From assembly GCF_900176405.1 (NCBI RefSeq), contig NZ_FWXJ01000001.1, positions 310,001 to 374,000 on the forward strand: 64,000 nt of DNA, read 5' to 3'. Positions 54,636 to 63,336 of the stretch are shown piece by piece. The position numbers and the translations under genes were made by a program. Each line of letters starts with the position of its first letter. The stretch's first letter is position 1. The notes under the pieces were generated by a model. That model saw only the letters and a list, made by a program, of their open reading frames with translations. It did no database searches and was not told where the DNA came from. This stretch comes from Polynucleobacter kasalickyi. GTDB lineage: Bacteria > Pseudomonadota > Gammaproteobacteria > Burkholderiales > Burkholderiaceae.

Positions 54636-55607
54636 TTAGTTCGATTCTTTGATTTTGTTTTCAATAATGAATTTGCCCCAGGTGTTCATTTGCTTGTCCA
54701 AGAAAGGATTAAAAATTTCTGGACCACCTGCAACAATATCAATCCCTTGATCGTCTAGTTTTTTAGCAATATCAGGACGCTTCAATACGGCAATCATCGC
54801 CACATTCATTTTTTGTACGATTTCTTTCGGTGTTTTTACTGGAGCAATAATTCCCCACCAAGCTGGTGCGTCAAATCCTGGGAAGCCACTTTCAGCAATG
54901 GTTGGCACATTCGGTAGCTCAGGCGTTCTTTTTGGACTTGTGACAGCTAGTGGAACTACTCTATTAGAGTCAACATGCGGCTTAATGAGGTACAAAGAAC
55001 CAACCGCCAAGGGGATGTGACCAGCTAAGGCATCAGCCATCATTGGTCCACCACCGCGGTAGGGTACGTGAGTCCACTCAAACTTCGACTTCAGGGCAAG
55101 ACTTGCCATTGCTAAGTGACCCAAACTACCGGTACCAATAGAACCATAGCTCGTTGGTTTACCAGCTTTAGAATCATCGATTAGTTGTTTAATGGAGGTT
55201 ATACCCGATGCTTTGCTAGCGGCAATTAACATGGGTGAGGTTCCAATTAACGTCACGTGGGTAAGATCTTTCTTCGTATCGTAAGGGAGCTTATCTTTTA
55301 ACGCTTGATTCACGCCATGCGTATCAAAAACTACGCCAAAAGTGTAACCATCAGGTTCTGCAATACTAACGGCACTGGTGCCAATCACACCAGATGCTCC
55401 ACCGATGTTCTCCACAATCACATTCTGCTTTAATTGTTCTTGCAGGGCAGGGGCAATGACCCTTGCAACGGCGTCAACAGAACCACCCGGTGGGAAAACG
55501 GCAATGAGACGTACGGTTTTCTTCGTAGGCCATTCTTGGGCAAAAGATTGTGTATTTAAAAGAGAGCAGGTAAGACCAAGGATTGCTACAAAAAGCTTCT
55601 TCAACAT
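54636..55607 (-). CDS. Bug/TctC-family periplasmic solute receptor
   Basis: A 323-residue Bug receptor with a signal peptide (residues 1-23, ending SFAQEWP) and motifs VRLIAVFPPGGSVDAVAR, VENIGGASGVIGTSAV, VPYRGGGPMMADALAGH and PAWWGIIAPVKTP. No catabolic or transporter genes adjoin it; it is an orphan receptor downstream of the photolyase operon, from which it is separated by 71 bases. Confidence 0.92.
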   Translation of the reverse strand: MLKKLFVAILGLTCSLLNTQSFAQEWPTKKTVRLIAVFPPGGSVDAVARVIAPALQEQLKQNVIVENIGGASGVIGTSAVSIAEPDGYTFGVVFDTHGVNQALKDKLPYDTKKDLTHVTLIGTSPMLIAASKASGITSIKQLIDDSKAGKPTSYGSIGTGSLGHLAMASLALKSKFEWTHVPYRGGGPMMADALAGHIPLAVGSLYLIKPHVDSNRVVPLAVTSPKRTPELPNVPTIAESGFPGFDAPAWWGIIAPVKTPKEIVQKMNVAMIAVLKRPDIAKKLDDQGIDIVAGGPEIFNPFLDKQMNTWGKFIIENKIKESN

Positions 55608-55678
55608 GAGAGCTCCTATTTAGTGAATCAATATTTGATACATCCATCATGCATTAAAGCAAAATTGACGAAAAAATA

Positions 55679-56212
55679 TTATTTCGGGTTAATTAAAATT
55701 GTTGTTCGAAACGATAACCATACCATTAATGGCATCGAAATCAGCCAAAATAAACCTACTAAGATTAAGCCTTGATGGGAGATGGGGGCGATAGCTCCCA
55801 ATTGCGACCCAGAATAATAAGCAATGGGGCCAAAGATTCCCCCCAGCACTGCGGCCAATAGATATTTATGTTCCAGCCATTTAAATGAGGCCCTAAATGA
55901 ACATGCAAAAGATGCCCATAAGATAGTCATCCACCAAGGCTGGTAGAGGTTGATTGGATAAGGATTTAAACTTTTAAACGCAATCCATTGGTGTTGTAAC
56001 AGAATGGTGTCGACCAAAAAACCTAACAAAGTGCCACATAGTATCAAGTTGACTAATGATTTTTTCTGTTCGGTCGTTAGTACAACACCGGTTATAAATA
56101 AAAAACCAGTGATCGCGGGTAAATAATAAACCTCTTTTGCTGCCCCCAAAGCACAAGCAAACCAGACAATTTGGAAACCAAGAATAATGAGGATTGTTTT
56201 AAACAAAATCAC
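55679..56212 (-). CDS. DUF2878 family membrane protein
   Basis: A 177-residue protein with about six membrane helices; QPWWMTILWASFACSF and DTILLQH are typical of DUF2878. Function unknown. In other proteobacteria DUF2878 and DUF3833 genes lie in light- or singlet-oxygen-responsive clusters with photolyase and fatty-acid-modifying genes. It is the last gene of the operon, two bases after DUF3833. Confidence 0.8.
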   Translation of the reverse strand: MILFKTILIILGFQIVWFACALGAAKEVYYLPAITGFLFITGVVLTTEQKKSLVNLILCGTLLGFLVDTILLQHQWIAFKSLNPYPINLYQPWWMTILWASFACSFRASFKWLEHKYLLAAVLGGIFGPIAYYSGSQLGAIAPISHQGLILVGLFWLISMPLMVWLSFRTTILINPK

Positions 56213-56214
56213 CT

Positions 56215-56775
56215 TTACTCTTTGAAGAAGGATAAAGTGACTTCACCGAGGTTGACGCCAAATTTACTCATCTGCGCTTTGTTCAGCATGACTTTGGAAT
56301 CGATCAAGTACATCCAATCATTAAATTGGACTTCAATCTCTTTACCATCCACTGGCAGAAGTAAAGTATAGGACCAGTTCAAGGCATTACCCGCTGACTC
56401 TCCAATGGCACTGCCTTTGACGTCGGCTGCTGTGCCAATATATTGGTTCGTACTGGTTTGTTTGATGGTCCAAATACGCTTTTGGGTAGTGCCATCTGAG
56501 TAGAGAAAGGATTCATCGAGGGTGCCAGTTTTTACGCCATCTACCTCTTTCCAGTCGCAGATCAAGTCCACGGTAAAACGTTTCACTACTTTGCCACTGC
56601 GGTCTGTAAAAATACCGTAGGCTTTGACTTTCCCATTGAAATAGTCAGACAACAAAAGAGTAGGTTTTTCATTCGCATACTGCTCCACTTTCGGACCCGC
56701 ACAGGAACTTAAAAAAAGTGCAATAAAACCTAACAGGCATACCTTTTTAAAAATACGTATTATTGCTGTTTTCAT
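56215..56775 (-). CDS. DUF3833 family lipoprotein
   Basis: A 186-residue lipoprotein with a lipobox (LSSCAGP) after a hydrophobic N-terminus, then the DUF3833 blocks LLSDYFNGKVKAYGIFTDRS and VDLICDWKEVDG and the late NWSYTLLLPVDGKE with FNDWMYLID. The fold is lipocalin-like. Role unknown, linked by gene order to the photoprotection operon. GGAG before ATG 56775 sets the start; the frame is open 12 codons further. Confidence 0.82.
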   Translation of the reverse strand: MKTAIIRIFKKVCLLGFIALFLSSCAGPKVEQYANEKPTLLLSDYFNGKVKAYGIFTDRSGKVVKRFTVDLICDWKEVDGVKTGTLDESFLYSDGTTQKRIWTIKQTSTNQYIGTAADVKGSAIGESAGNALNWSYTLLLPVDGKEIEVQFNDWMYLIDSKVMLNKAQMSKFGVNLGEVTLSFFKE

Positions 56776-56834
56776 GTCTGCTCCAGGTTGAAGTATATAG
56801 ATGAGATGCATCTTGCCTAACTATAGCTATTTTA

Positions 56835-58058
56835 TTAGTGCTTCGGGAATTTTTCTTTTTTCACAACGAGTTGCCAAAACTTGGTAAAAGAGGGGCAGAA
56901 TTGATCGGGATTAGCTAAAAACCGATCCATCGGTTGCATCAAGGTATCGTTTGTTTTAGAAATTTCTAAAAGTAAATCGGCGTAATGAGGGTTGTAAGTA
57001 TGTTGTACATCAATCCGAATCGATTTGTGAGCTTTTAAATAGGGGATCAGGATCTTTTGCAAATCTCCTAATACGATCACATCACATAATTGCGAAAGAC
57101 GATTTAAGACAAACTCCCAGCGCTGTTCTGACCAAGGAAATTCTTGAAAAAAAGGCGTGTGAAGGATGCCAAGTTGCACCTTTTGATCCCTAGTGCCTTT
57201 TAAATTCCAGGGGTGAACTAATTTGAAGTTGTTACTTTTACTCATATCAAATAACTTCAAATCGGCGACTACTTGATATTTTTTTAAGAGGGCCTCAGGT
57301 GGCAATGATAGTAATGGAGGAATTTGAGTTTGCGTTTCGTTCCAAGTATTATTTCTAGCTAATTGCTTGAGTACAAAAGAGTTATCAAGGATCTCGTTAG
57401 AGCGAGCAATCGCATCTAAGGCTTCATAGGATTGATCGAGAATGGAGTTGGTGCAATGCCATTCAACAGGCGCGTATTTTGTAATGTTCTCGGCATTAAA
57501 AAGGTAGGGCTTACTACTGAACGTACTTCCTACCCACTGCCAGGAAAGATGATTGGACGCTAAGTCGCCATCTAAAAGATAACCATACATCCAATCGGCA
57601 CAAGTACGCCAATGGATTTTACGGAAATGAATCAAATAACTAGCCAGCCACATCCGCGCATGATTGTGCAAATAGCCAGTTTCATATAAGGTGCTAATCG
57701 CTAAATCAATGGGCGCTAAGCCAGTTTTTGCTTGCAGAATATCTTTCGGCAAGGCAGCTTGATAGGTTACCTCAGGCAGAGCAGGGCGGATGTCCTGAAA
57801 GATGCCATTTCCTAGGTGACTCCAAACATGATAGTAGTACTCTCTCCAGCCAAATTCCGCATACAACTTATGTTGCGGAGTTAAACCTTGTTTTTTAAAC
57901 TGAAAAACCAAGTTTGGCATCGACTCATAGCCATGGGTAATATAGGGTGATAAGTAAGTAACTGCACCATTCAGAAAATTGCGACTAGTTTCATATTCTT
58001 GGATATTTACTTTACCAAGAATTCGCTCAAAAGATTTTGTATCAGGCATGAATTGCAT
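56835..58058 (-). CDS. Photolyase/cryptochrome FAD-domain protein lacking the antenna domain
   Basis: A 407-residue protein whose first 260 residues are the FAD-binding catalytic domain of photolyases: TSRNFLNGAVTYLSPYITHG, WREYYYHVW, GYLHNHARMWLASYL (128-142) and DGDLASNHLSWQWV (163-176). The N-terminal alpha/beta antenna domain is absent. Instead about 130 residues after position 275 (VQLGILHTPFFQEFPWS, then LSQLCDVIVLGDLQKI) suggest an alpha/beta domain at the C-terminus. DNA repair or light sensing are both possible. Neighbours include a (6-4)-type photolyase. Confidence 0.82.
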   Translation of the reverse strand: MQFMPDTKSFERILGKVNIQEYETSRNFLNGAVTYLSPYITHGYESMPNLVFQFKKQGLTPQHKLYAEFGWREYYYHVWSHLGNGIFQDIRPALPEVTYQAALPKDILQAKTGLAPIDLAISTLYETGYLHNHARMWLASYLIHFRKIHWRTCADWMYGYLLDGDLASNHLSWQWVGSTFSSKPYLFNAENITKYAPVEWHCTNSILDQSYEALDAIARSNEILDNSFVLKQLARNNTWNETQTQIPPLLSLPPEALLKKYQVVADLKLFDMSKSNNFKLVHPWNLKGTRDQKVQLGILHTPFFQEFPWSEQRWEFVLNRLSQLCDVIVLGDLQKILIPYLKAHKSIRIDVQHTYNPHYADLLLEISKTNDTLMQPMDRFLANPDQFCPSFTKFWQLVVKKEKFPKH

Positions 58059-58086
58059 AGGATCTACTTTAAAGGAGGGGACTCAG

Positions 58087-58794
58087 TTACCAAGGAATCG
58101 TTGAGCCATCGTAACTCAAAAAAATGGAAGGCGCTGTAACCGGGATACCGCTTAATGCGACGAGCATTTTAGCCGCCGCCTCGGCTGGAATTTGACCGGT
58201 TTTTTGGCTACCAAAAGGAGAGGATAAGCGACTTTTTACGGTGCCAGGATGCAGGGCAACGAAGCTGGTTTCCGGATGCGTTCGGCGCACCTCAATACCA
58301 GCAGTTTTAATCAGCATATTCAGAGCTGCTTTGGAGGCGCGGTAACTATACCAACCACCTAATCGATTATCTTCAATGCTACCAACCTTGGCGGAAACAC
58401 AAACAAAGAGGGATCTTTGTTTACTGAGTAAACGATGAAAGTGTTTGATGATGAGGGCCGGACCAAAGGTGTTGACTTGAAATATCCTTTGTAGATGATC
58501 TAGCTGCAAAGCATCTAATTTTTTTTCAGGGGCAATGCCATCTTCATGCAAGATGCCCGTAGCCAAGAGAATTAAATCAAACGGCCCCTGCGTGAAAAGT
58601 TTACCGTAGGCGTTTTGGATAGATGATTCGTCAGTGATATCTATTGGAATATCACTTGTACGTGAAACCCCAATGACTTGAGAGCAATGAGGATCCTTTT
58701 GCAAGGCTTCGAACAAAGCACTTCCAATGGCCCCATTGACACCAATCACTAAGGCTTTGTATGCAACCCCTAAAGTCTTTGAGAGAGGCATCAA
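58087..58794 (-). CDS. Short-chain dehydrogenase/reductase
   Basis: A 235-residue SDR. The cofactor site is VIGVNGAIGSALFEAL (variant of TGxxxGIG) with LLATGILHE; the active site is CVSAKVGSIEDNRLGGWYSY with YRASKAALN (Tyr and Lys). It resembles C-factor-like SDRs that accompany cryptochrome/photolyase genes. Substrate unknown. It lies 7 bases after trhP. Confidence 0.85.
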   Translation of the reverse strand: MMPLSKTLGVAYKALVIGVNGAIGSALFEALQKDPHCSQVIGVSRTSDIPIDITDESSIQNAYGKLFTQGPFDLILLATGILHEDGIAPEKKLDALQLDHLQRIFQVNTFGPALIIKHFHRLLSKQRSLFVCVSAKVGSIEDNRLGGWYSYRASKAALNMLIKTAGIEVRRTHPETSFVALHPGTVKSRLSSPFGSQKTGQIPAEAAAKMLVALSGIPVTAPSIFLSYDGSTIPW

Positions 58795-58801
58795 CGCCTA
58801 C

Positions 58802-60100
58802 TTAAACTTCTAAGACCGTTATTTTCTCGAGTTTGGAACGAGGATCGCCTTGTACGTAACGAGCAATATATGCTGCACTCGTTTGACAAGGAATCTTGGC
58901 ATATACCGTGTGACCTGCGCCTGGAGCTACTTGAATCGGTTTGCCATCCAAGTTCCACAATGCTTCAATGACGCAATCCGTATTGCCATTTGGTTCAATA
59001 ATTTCCACCTTGTCACCAACGGCAAAACGGTTTTTAACTTCGATCTTCACGCCTTTAACGGGATCAATTTCTAAAACATTACCTACGTACATACTTCTAC
59101 CAGAAATGGAAAAGCCTCTGAGGTAATTTTGATATTCATTATCGTGATGACGTTGGTAAAAGCCATCGGTATAACCACGATTCGCAAGGCCTTCTAAATG
59201 GCCAAGTAAGACCGGATTAAATGGACGACCAGCTGCCGCATCTTCAATTGCTGCGCGGTAGGATTGGCAAGTTCTAGCAACATAGTAAGGAGATTTTGTT
59301 CGACCTTCAATTTTGACCGAATCAATCCCCATCGCCGTGAGCTTTTCAATATGCTCAATAGCTCGCAAATCTTTAGAGTTCAAAATATAGGTGCCGTGCA
59401 TATCTTCTTCAATTGGCATCAGAGCATCTGGACGATTACCTTCTTCTAAAAGATAAATGTCGCCAGTGGCATCTTCAGAGCCTGGGTATATTTTGTAATC
59501 CCATCTACAGGAATTCGTACAAGCGCCTTGATTTGGATCGCGGTGACTGAAGTAGCCTGATAATAAGCAACGACCTGAGTAAGCAATACAAAGGGCACCA
59601 TGGACGAACACTTCTAATTCCATTTCGGGGCAATCTTGACGCACGGCGTCAATCTCATCTAAAGACAACTCACGCGATAGAATAATTCTAGTCACGCCCA
59701 CTTTATGCCAGAAACGTGCTGCGGCACCATTGACTGTATTCGCTTGAACGGATAAATGAATCGGCATATCAGGGAAGTTTTCGCGAACCATCATAATGAG
59801 GCCAGGATCTGACATGATCAAGGCATCAGGTTTGAGCTCGATGACTGGACTGATGTCTTTAATAAACGTTCTGACCTTGCCACCATGCGGCAGAATATTG
59901 GAGACTAAATAAAATTGCTTACCGAGTTCATGCGCATGATTAATGCCCTCTGCGAGGACATTAATATCGCCGAAATCATTATTTCTTACGCGCAATGAAT
60001 AGCGTGGCTGACCAGCATAAACGGCATCAGCACCGAATTCAAAAGCGGTTTTTAACATGGCAAGGCTGCCAGCAGGGGCTAAAAGTTCAGGTTTTTTCAT
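58802..60100 (-). CDS. trhP: U32-family tRNA hydroxylation protein TrhP (YegQ)
   Basis: A 432-residue U32 'peptidase' that forms 5-hydroxyuridine at the wobble base of tRNA, using a prephenate-dependent route in E. coli. Signatures are PELLAPAGSLAMLKTAFEFG, VFVHGALCIAYSGRC and NQGACTNSCRWDY, with cysteines that bind an Fe-S cluster, and SVKIEGRTKSPYYVA. A 7-bp hairpin directly precedes its start codon (60102-60126). Confidence 0.9.
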   Translation of the reverse strand: MKKPELLAPAGSLAMLKTAFEFGADAVYAGQPRYSLRVRNNDFGDINVLAEGINHAHELGKQFYLVSNILPHGGKVRTFIKDISPVIELKPDALIMSDPGLIMMVRENFPDMPIHLSVQANTVNGAAARFWHKVGVTRIILSRELSLDEIDAVRQDCPEMELEVFVHGALCIAYSGRCLLSGYFSHRDPNQGACTNSCRWDYKIYPGSEDATGDIYLLEEGNRPDALMPIEEDMHGTYILNSKDLRAIEHIEKLTAMGIDSVKIEGRTKSPYYVARTCQSYRAAIEDAAAGRPFNPVLLGHLEGLANRGYTDGFYQRHHDNEYQNYLRGFSISGRSMYVGNVLEIDPVKGVKIEVKNRFAVGDKVEIIEPNGNTDCVIEALWNLDGKPIQVAPGAGHTVYAKIPCQTSAAYIARYVQGDPRSKLEKITVLEV

Positions 60101-60101
60101 A

Positions 60102-60126
60102 GGGCTAATTTTAACGCTTTTAGCCC
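60102..60126 (-). promoter_or_regulatory. Leader hairpin abutting the trhP start codon
   Basis: On the minus strand GGGCTAA (60126-60120), 11 bases, then TTAGCCC (60108-60102) ends one base before ATG 60100. No purine-rich ribosome site lies between hairpin and start; the only G run is inside the upstream arm. It could control translation or end the upstream transcript. Confidence 0.5.
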
Positions 60127-60173
60127 CATTTTGTGCGCTTAGCTTTGTAAAATCTCGAAAAAGCCAACAAAAA

Positions 60174-60488
60174 TTAGCTTAAATCGACAAAAACCCTACC
60201 ATCTGAGACTTTTATTGGGTATGACTTCACTGCTTTTGAGGCTGGCTCGCAGGTAACGCGACCATCCCGAATGTCAAATCTACCCTGATGAAATGGGCAT
60301 TCAATCTCAAATCCCTCTAAAAATCCATCCGACAAAAGGGCGTTGCCATGTGTACAAAGATTATCAGTACAGTAAATTTCACCATTAACGCTGTAGACGG
60401 CAAGATTTTTATCCCCATGCTCTACGCGAACCACTTCACCCTCAAAGGTATCATCTAGGGACATTAAATCAGTATATTGTGCAGACAT
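60174..60488 (-). CDS. Rieske-type ferredoxin
   Basis: A 104-residue Rieske [2Fe-2S] protein of the dioxygenase ferredoxin type. The cluster ligands are C45 and H47 (LCTHG) and C64 and H67 (ECPFHQGRFD). No oxygenase component is near. Its place between two repair/modification genes suggests electron supply to one of the products or a general redox role (inference). It lies 4 bases after the photolyase stop. Confidence 0.92.
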   Translation of the reverse strand: MSAQYTDLMSLDDTFEGEVVRVEHGDKNLAVYSVNGEIYCTDNLCTHGNALLSDGFLEGFEIECPFHQGRFDIRDGRVTCEPASKAVKSYPIKVSDGRVFVDLS

Positions 60489-60492
60489 AAAT

Positions 60493-62022
60493 TTATAGTT
60501 CGTTGATTTTAGATAAGTTAATTTTAGCTTGGTTTTTAATGGCCACTAAATCTTGAGGATCCATTTTCTTTAAAGTTTGATATGCCATCCCAATTCTAGG
60601 ATTCTTTGCTAATTGCTCTTGATGGCGATCAAAGAAGTCCCAATATAGGGAGTTCATTGGACATGCATTCGCGCCTATTTTGGTTTTTACATCATATTGG
60701 CAGGTCTTGCAGTAATCACTCATCTTGTTAATATAAGCTGCGCTAGATACATAGGGCTTGGTTGCGAGTAGGCCACCGTCAGCAAATTGACTCATCCCTA
60801 AAGTGTTAGGTAACTCCACCCATTCAAAGGCATCGATATAGATGCCAAGATACCACTGGTGTACTTGGTGAGGATTCAGGCCGGCTAATAAGGCAAAATT
60901 TCCTGTAATCATCAAGCGTTGAATGTGATGGGCGTAAGCGTGTTCTAGCGATTGTTTGATGGTGACGGAAAGGCATTGCATTCTCGTTTCCCCAGTCCAA
61001 AACCAAGTAGGTAAATCTCGAGTATTGGATAAGAAATTTTGTAAGTCATAGCCTGGCATCTGTGACCAATAAACCCCCCTAATATATTCGCGCCAACCCA
61101 AAATTTGCCGAATAAATCCTTCCACCGCTGTAAGAGGAGCGTGTCCGGAATGGTAAGCTGCCTCAGCGCGCTCAACCACTTCTAATGGATGTAACATTTT
61201 GGTGTTGAGAGCAAAGGATAAAAACGAGTGAAATAAACGCCAAGCATGGAGCGTCAGGGCGTCTTGAAAATCCCCGAAATAGGGGAGGCGATAAGTAATG
61301 AAATGATCAAGGTCTTTGAGCGCCGCAATACGACTCGTTGGCCAACGATAGGCTTGTTCTGCCGGTGTTCCAAAAGTTTTGATTTCGGCAGCTTCTATTT
61401 CTCGCCAGATTGCTGAAAGATCTTGGCTTGCTCTGTGATCTGCTGGCTCAGGGGGTTGTCCTTTATAAGGTTTACGATTTTCAGCATCGTAATTCCACTT
61501 GTCACCAATAGGCTTTTTGTCACCTGTAATGAGCATATTCCAATGTACGCGCATTTTTCGATAGAAGGTTTCCATGAGCCACTTTTTCTGGCCTTGAAAC
61601 AATTCGGCAACTTCGCTGCGTGTCGTTAAAAAATGCTCTGCGTTAAATACTTGATGTCGGATGGTTAAAGTTTGGCAAAACTTATGTAATTGTTGATCTA
61701 AGCGATACTCATCTGGTTCGATATATTCGAAGGTGTCACACTGATAGTCTTGAAGTGTTCGATCTAGCCAAAAAGTTAATTGGTGATTGGCAACTGTTTT
61801 TAAGATGGGTAGATAAATCACCTGATGACCTTGGGTTTTTAATTCCTCGGCAAATTGGCGCATTGCGGCGAATATTCCCAATACCTTTTGGGCATGATGC
61901 CGGACATAATCAGTTTCTTGCCGCACCTCTACAAATAAATAATAGGTATCTGACTGAACGGTCTGAAACCAAGAGTGTTGACGATTGAGTTGATCACCGA
62001 GAATCAGTCGAAGTGTCTTCAT
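60493..62022 (-). CDS. phrB: Iron-sulfur bacterial cryptochrome/(6-4) photolyase (PhrB type)
   Basis: A 509-residue member of the FeS-BCP group of prokaryotic (6-4) photolyases. The N-terminal domain starts LRLILGDQLNRQHSWF and the FAD domain covers about 220-430. The cluster cysteines are C350, C438, C441 and C454, the numbers recalled for Agrobacterium PhrB, and the (6-4) lesion motif HHIQR occurs at 365-369. It probably repairs (6-4) photoproducts in light. It is coupled to the upstream DUF2256 gene (TAATG). Confidence 0.93.
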   Translation of the reverse strand: MKTLRLILGDQLNRQHSWFQTVQSDTYYLFVEVRQETDYVRHHAQKVLGIFAAMRQFAEELKTQGHQVIYLPILKTVANHQLTFWLDRTLQDYQCDTFEYIEPDEYRLDQQLHKFCQTLTIRHQVFNAEHFLTTRSEVAELFQGQKKWLMETFYRKMRVHWNMLITGDKKPIGDKWNYDAENRKPYKGQPPEPADHRASQDLSAIWREIEAAEIKTFGTPAEQAYRWPTSRIAALKDLDHFITYRLPYFGDFQDALTLHAWRLFHSFLSFALNTKMLHPLEVVERAEAAYHSGHAPLTAVEGFIRQILGWREYIRGVYWSQMPGYDLQNFLSNTRDLPTWFWTGETRMQCLSVTIKQSLEHAYAHHIQRLMITGNFALLAGLNPHQVHQWYLGIYIDAFEWVELPNTLGMSQFADGGLLATKPYVSSAAYINKMSDYCKTCQYDVKTKIGANACPMNSLYWDFFDRHQEQLAKNPRIGMAYQTLKKMDPQDLVAIKNQAKINLSKINEL

Positions 62023-62162
62023 TATTTTGAACTTTTACGACACCGGTCTGAGCAATACTTCACTGAGTCCCAATCTCGCTCCCATTTTTTGCGCCACGAA
62101 AATGACAGTCCACAATGTTGGCATAATTTCGCAGGAAGGTCTGATTTTTTTCGCATTTTCAT
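62022..62162 (-). CDS. DUF2256 small zinc-binding protein
   Basis: A 46-residue protein: [38 protein letters not shown] and a short basic tail. Two CxxC-like pairs (CQHC and CSDRC) suggest a small zinc ribbon. This is the DUF2256 family, often found next to, or fused to, PhrB-type photolyases. Its stop overlaps the photolyase start by one base (TAATG). A second in-frame ATG lies two codons in. Confidence 0.88.
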   Translation of the reverse strand: MKMRKKSDLPAKLCQHCGLSFSWRKKWERDWDSVKYCSDRCRKSSK

Positions 62163-62253
62163 TTATTTCTATTTTACTCGTTCTACGCTGTATTTTTTTA
62201 GCGCCCATCAATTCTCGGGTTTCGAAAATAATCGTTCATAATGCTATTTTGCT

Positions 62254-62266
62254 GATGTAATACATC
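62254..62266. promoter_or_regulatory. Perfect palindrome GATGTA-A-TACATC, possible operator
   Basis: A 13-base perfect inverted repeat in the 136-base gap between the divergent photolyase operon and yaeQ. On the minus strand it lies just downstream of TTGCGA and upstream of TAGCAT, so it could sit in the -35/-10 spacer like MerR-family operators. No light regulator gene was found in the window. Confidence 0.4.
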
Positions 62267-62298
62267 GCAAACGCTTTCAGAAAGAACTCAAGGATAAA

Positions 62299-62859
62299 AT
62301 GGCAATCAAGTCGGTAATTTATAAAGTAAACATTGGTATTGCAGATATCGATCATGGTTATTATGCTGACCATGCTTTAACTATTGCCAAGCATCCTAGT
62401 GAAACGGATGAACGGATGATGATTCGTTTACTGGCTTTTGCGATGCAAGCACACCAACTCGATACGATGTGTAATGGAGACGCAGTAATTGCATTTGGTC
62501 CAGGTTTATCAGATGCCGGCGAACCCGATGTCTATATTAAAGATTTTACCGATCAATTTCAGGTTTGGATTGAAGTAGGTCAACCCGATGATCGAGCCAT
62601 TATTAAGGCTTGTAATAAATCAGAGAAAGCATTTGTGTATGCTTACCAGCATGCTTCACATGTTTGGTTTAAAGGGATAGAAACGAAATTGACCCGTTTA
62701 AACAACCTAGAAATTTATTACATCGACTACGAGCTTTCTGCCCAATTAGAGTCTATGGCCAAGCGTACCCTGCAACTCCAGGCAACTATTCAAGAGGGGC
62801 AGGTCATGTTTAGTGATGGTGATCGATCAATCGATATCACCCCCCAAAAGTGGCTTTAA
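62299..62859 (+). CDS. yaeQ: YaeQ family protein
   Basis: A 186-residue YaeQ protein with a PD-(D/E)XK nuclease-like fold. Motifs are IYKVNIGIADIDHGYYADH, HPSETDERMMIRLLAFA and QVWIEVGQPD. Function unresolved. It converges with the SemiSWEET gene with a four-base overlap. Confidence 0.92.
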   Translation: MAIKSVIYKVNIGIADIDHGYYADHALTIAKHPSETDERMMIRLLAFAMQAHQLDTMCNGDAVIAFGPGLSDAGEPDVYIKDFTDQFQVWIEVGQPDDRAIIKACNKSEKAFVYAYQHASHVWFKGIETKLTRLNNLEIYYIDYELSAQLESMAKRTLQLQATIQEGQVMFSDGDRSIDITPQKWL

Positions 62860-63119
62860 ATCTTAAAAAAGTCGATTCTAATTTTTAGATAAAGAATCGA
62901 GGTCGAGATGACTAAGGTAATTGCATTGGCAACCACCACAGGCCAACTTTCGTTGACATAGCCATACCAAACCCACAATGCTACGCCTAAGGTAAACAAG
63001 AGATACATGCTTAGTGAGATGCTAGATAGGTCTTTTGTTCTCCAAGAGTGGATAGCTTGAGGGATGAACGCTGTGGTTGTGAGAAACGCAGCGCAGTAAC
63101 CAATAATTGAGTTTGACAT
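62856..63119 (-). CDS. SemiSWEET-family sugar transporter
   Basis: An 87-residue three-helix MtN3/saliva protein: GYCAAFLTTTAFIPQAIHSW (with the hinge PQ motif), TKDLSSISLSMYLLFTLGV and a third helix. SemiSWEETs dimerise to let sugars cross the membrane. It overlaps the yaeQ stop by four bases on the opposite strand. Confidence 0.88.
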   Translation of the reverse strand: MSNSIIGYCAAFLTTTAFIPQAIHSWRTKDLSSISLSMYLLFTLGVALWVWYGYVNESWPVVVANAITLVISTSILYLKIRIDFFKI

Positions 63120-63336
63120 AATTTATTTAAACTATTTAAGTAAGAGATAGATTAAAAGAACAATAACATTGTTTGCTATTAAGTTAATAATATTAAATTA
63201 TTGATAGCAATATCATTAATATATTTATTAATGATATAAATTGCTTATATTCGAAGGTCTTTATTTTTTCTGATTAATGCTGCTTTGGTTTATACTATAT
63301 TCTAGTTTTTAAAATTATTTAAAGCCAAGGATGATT

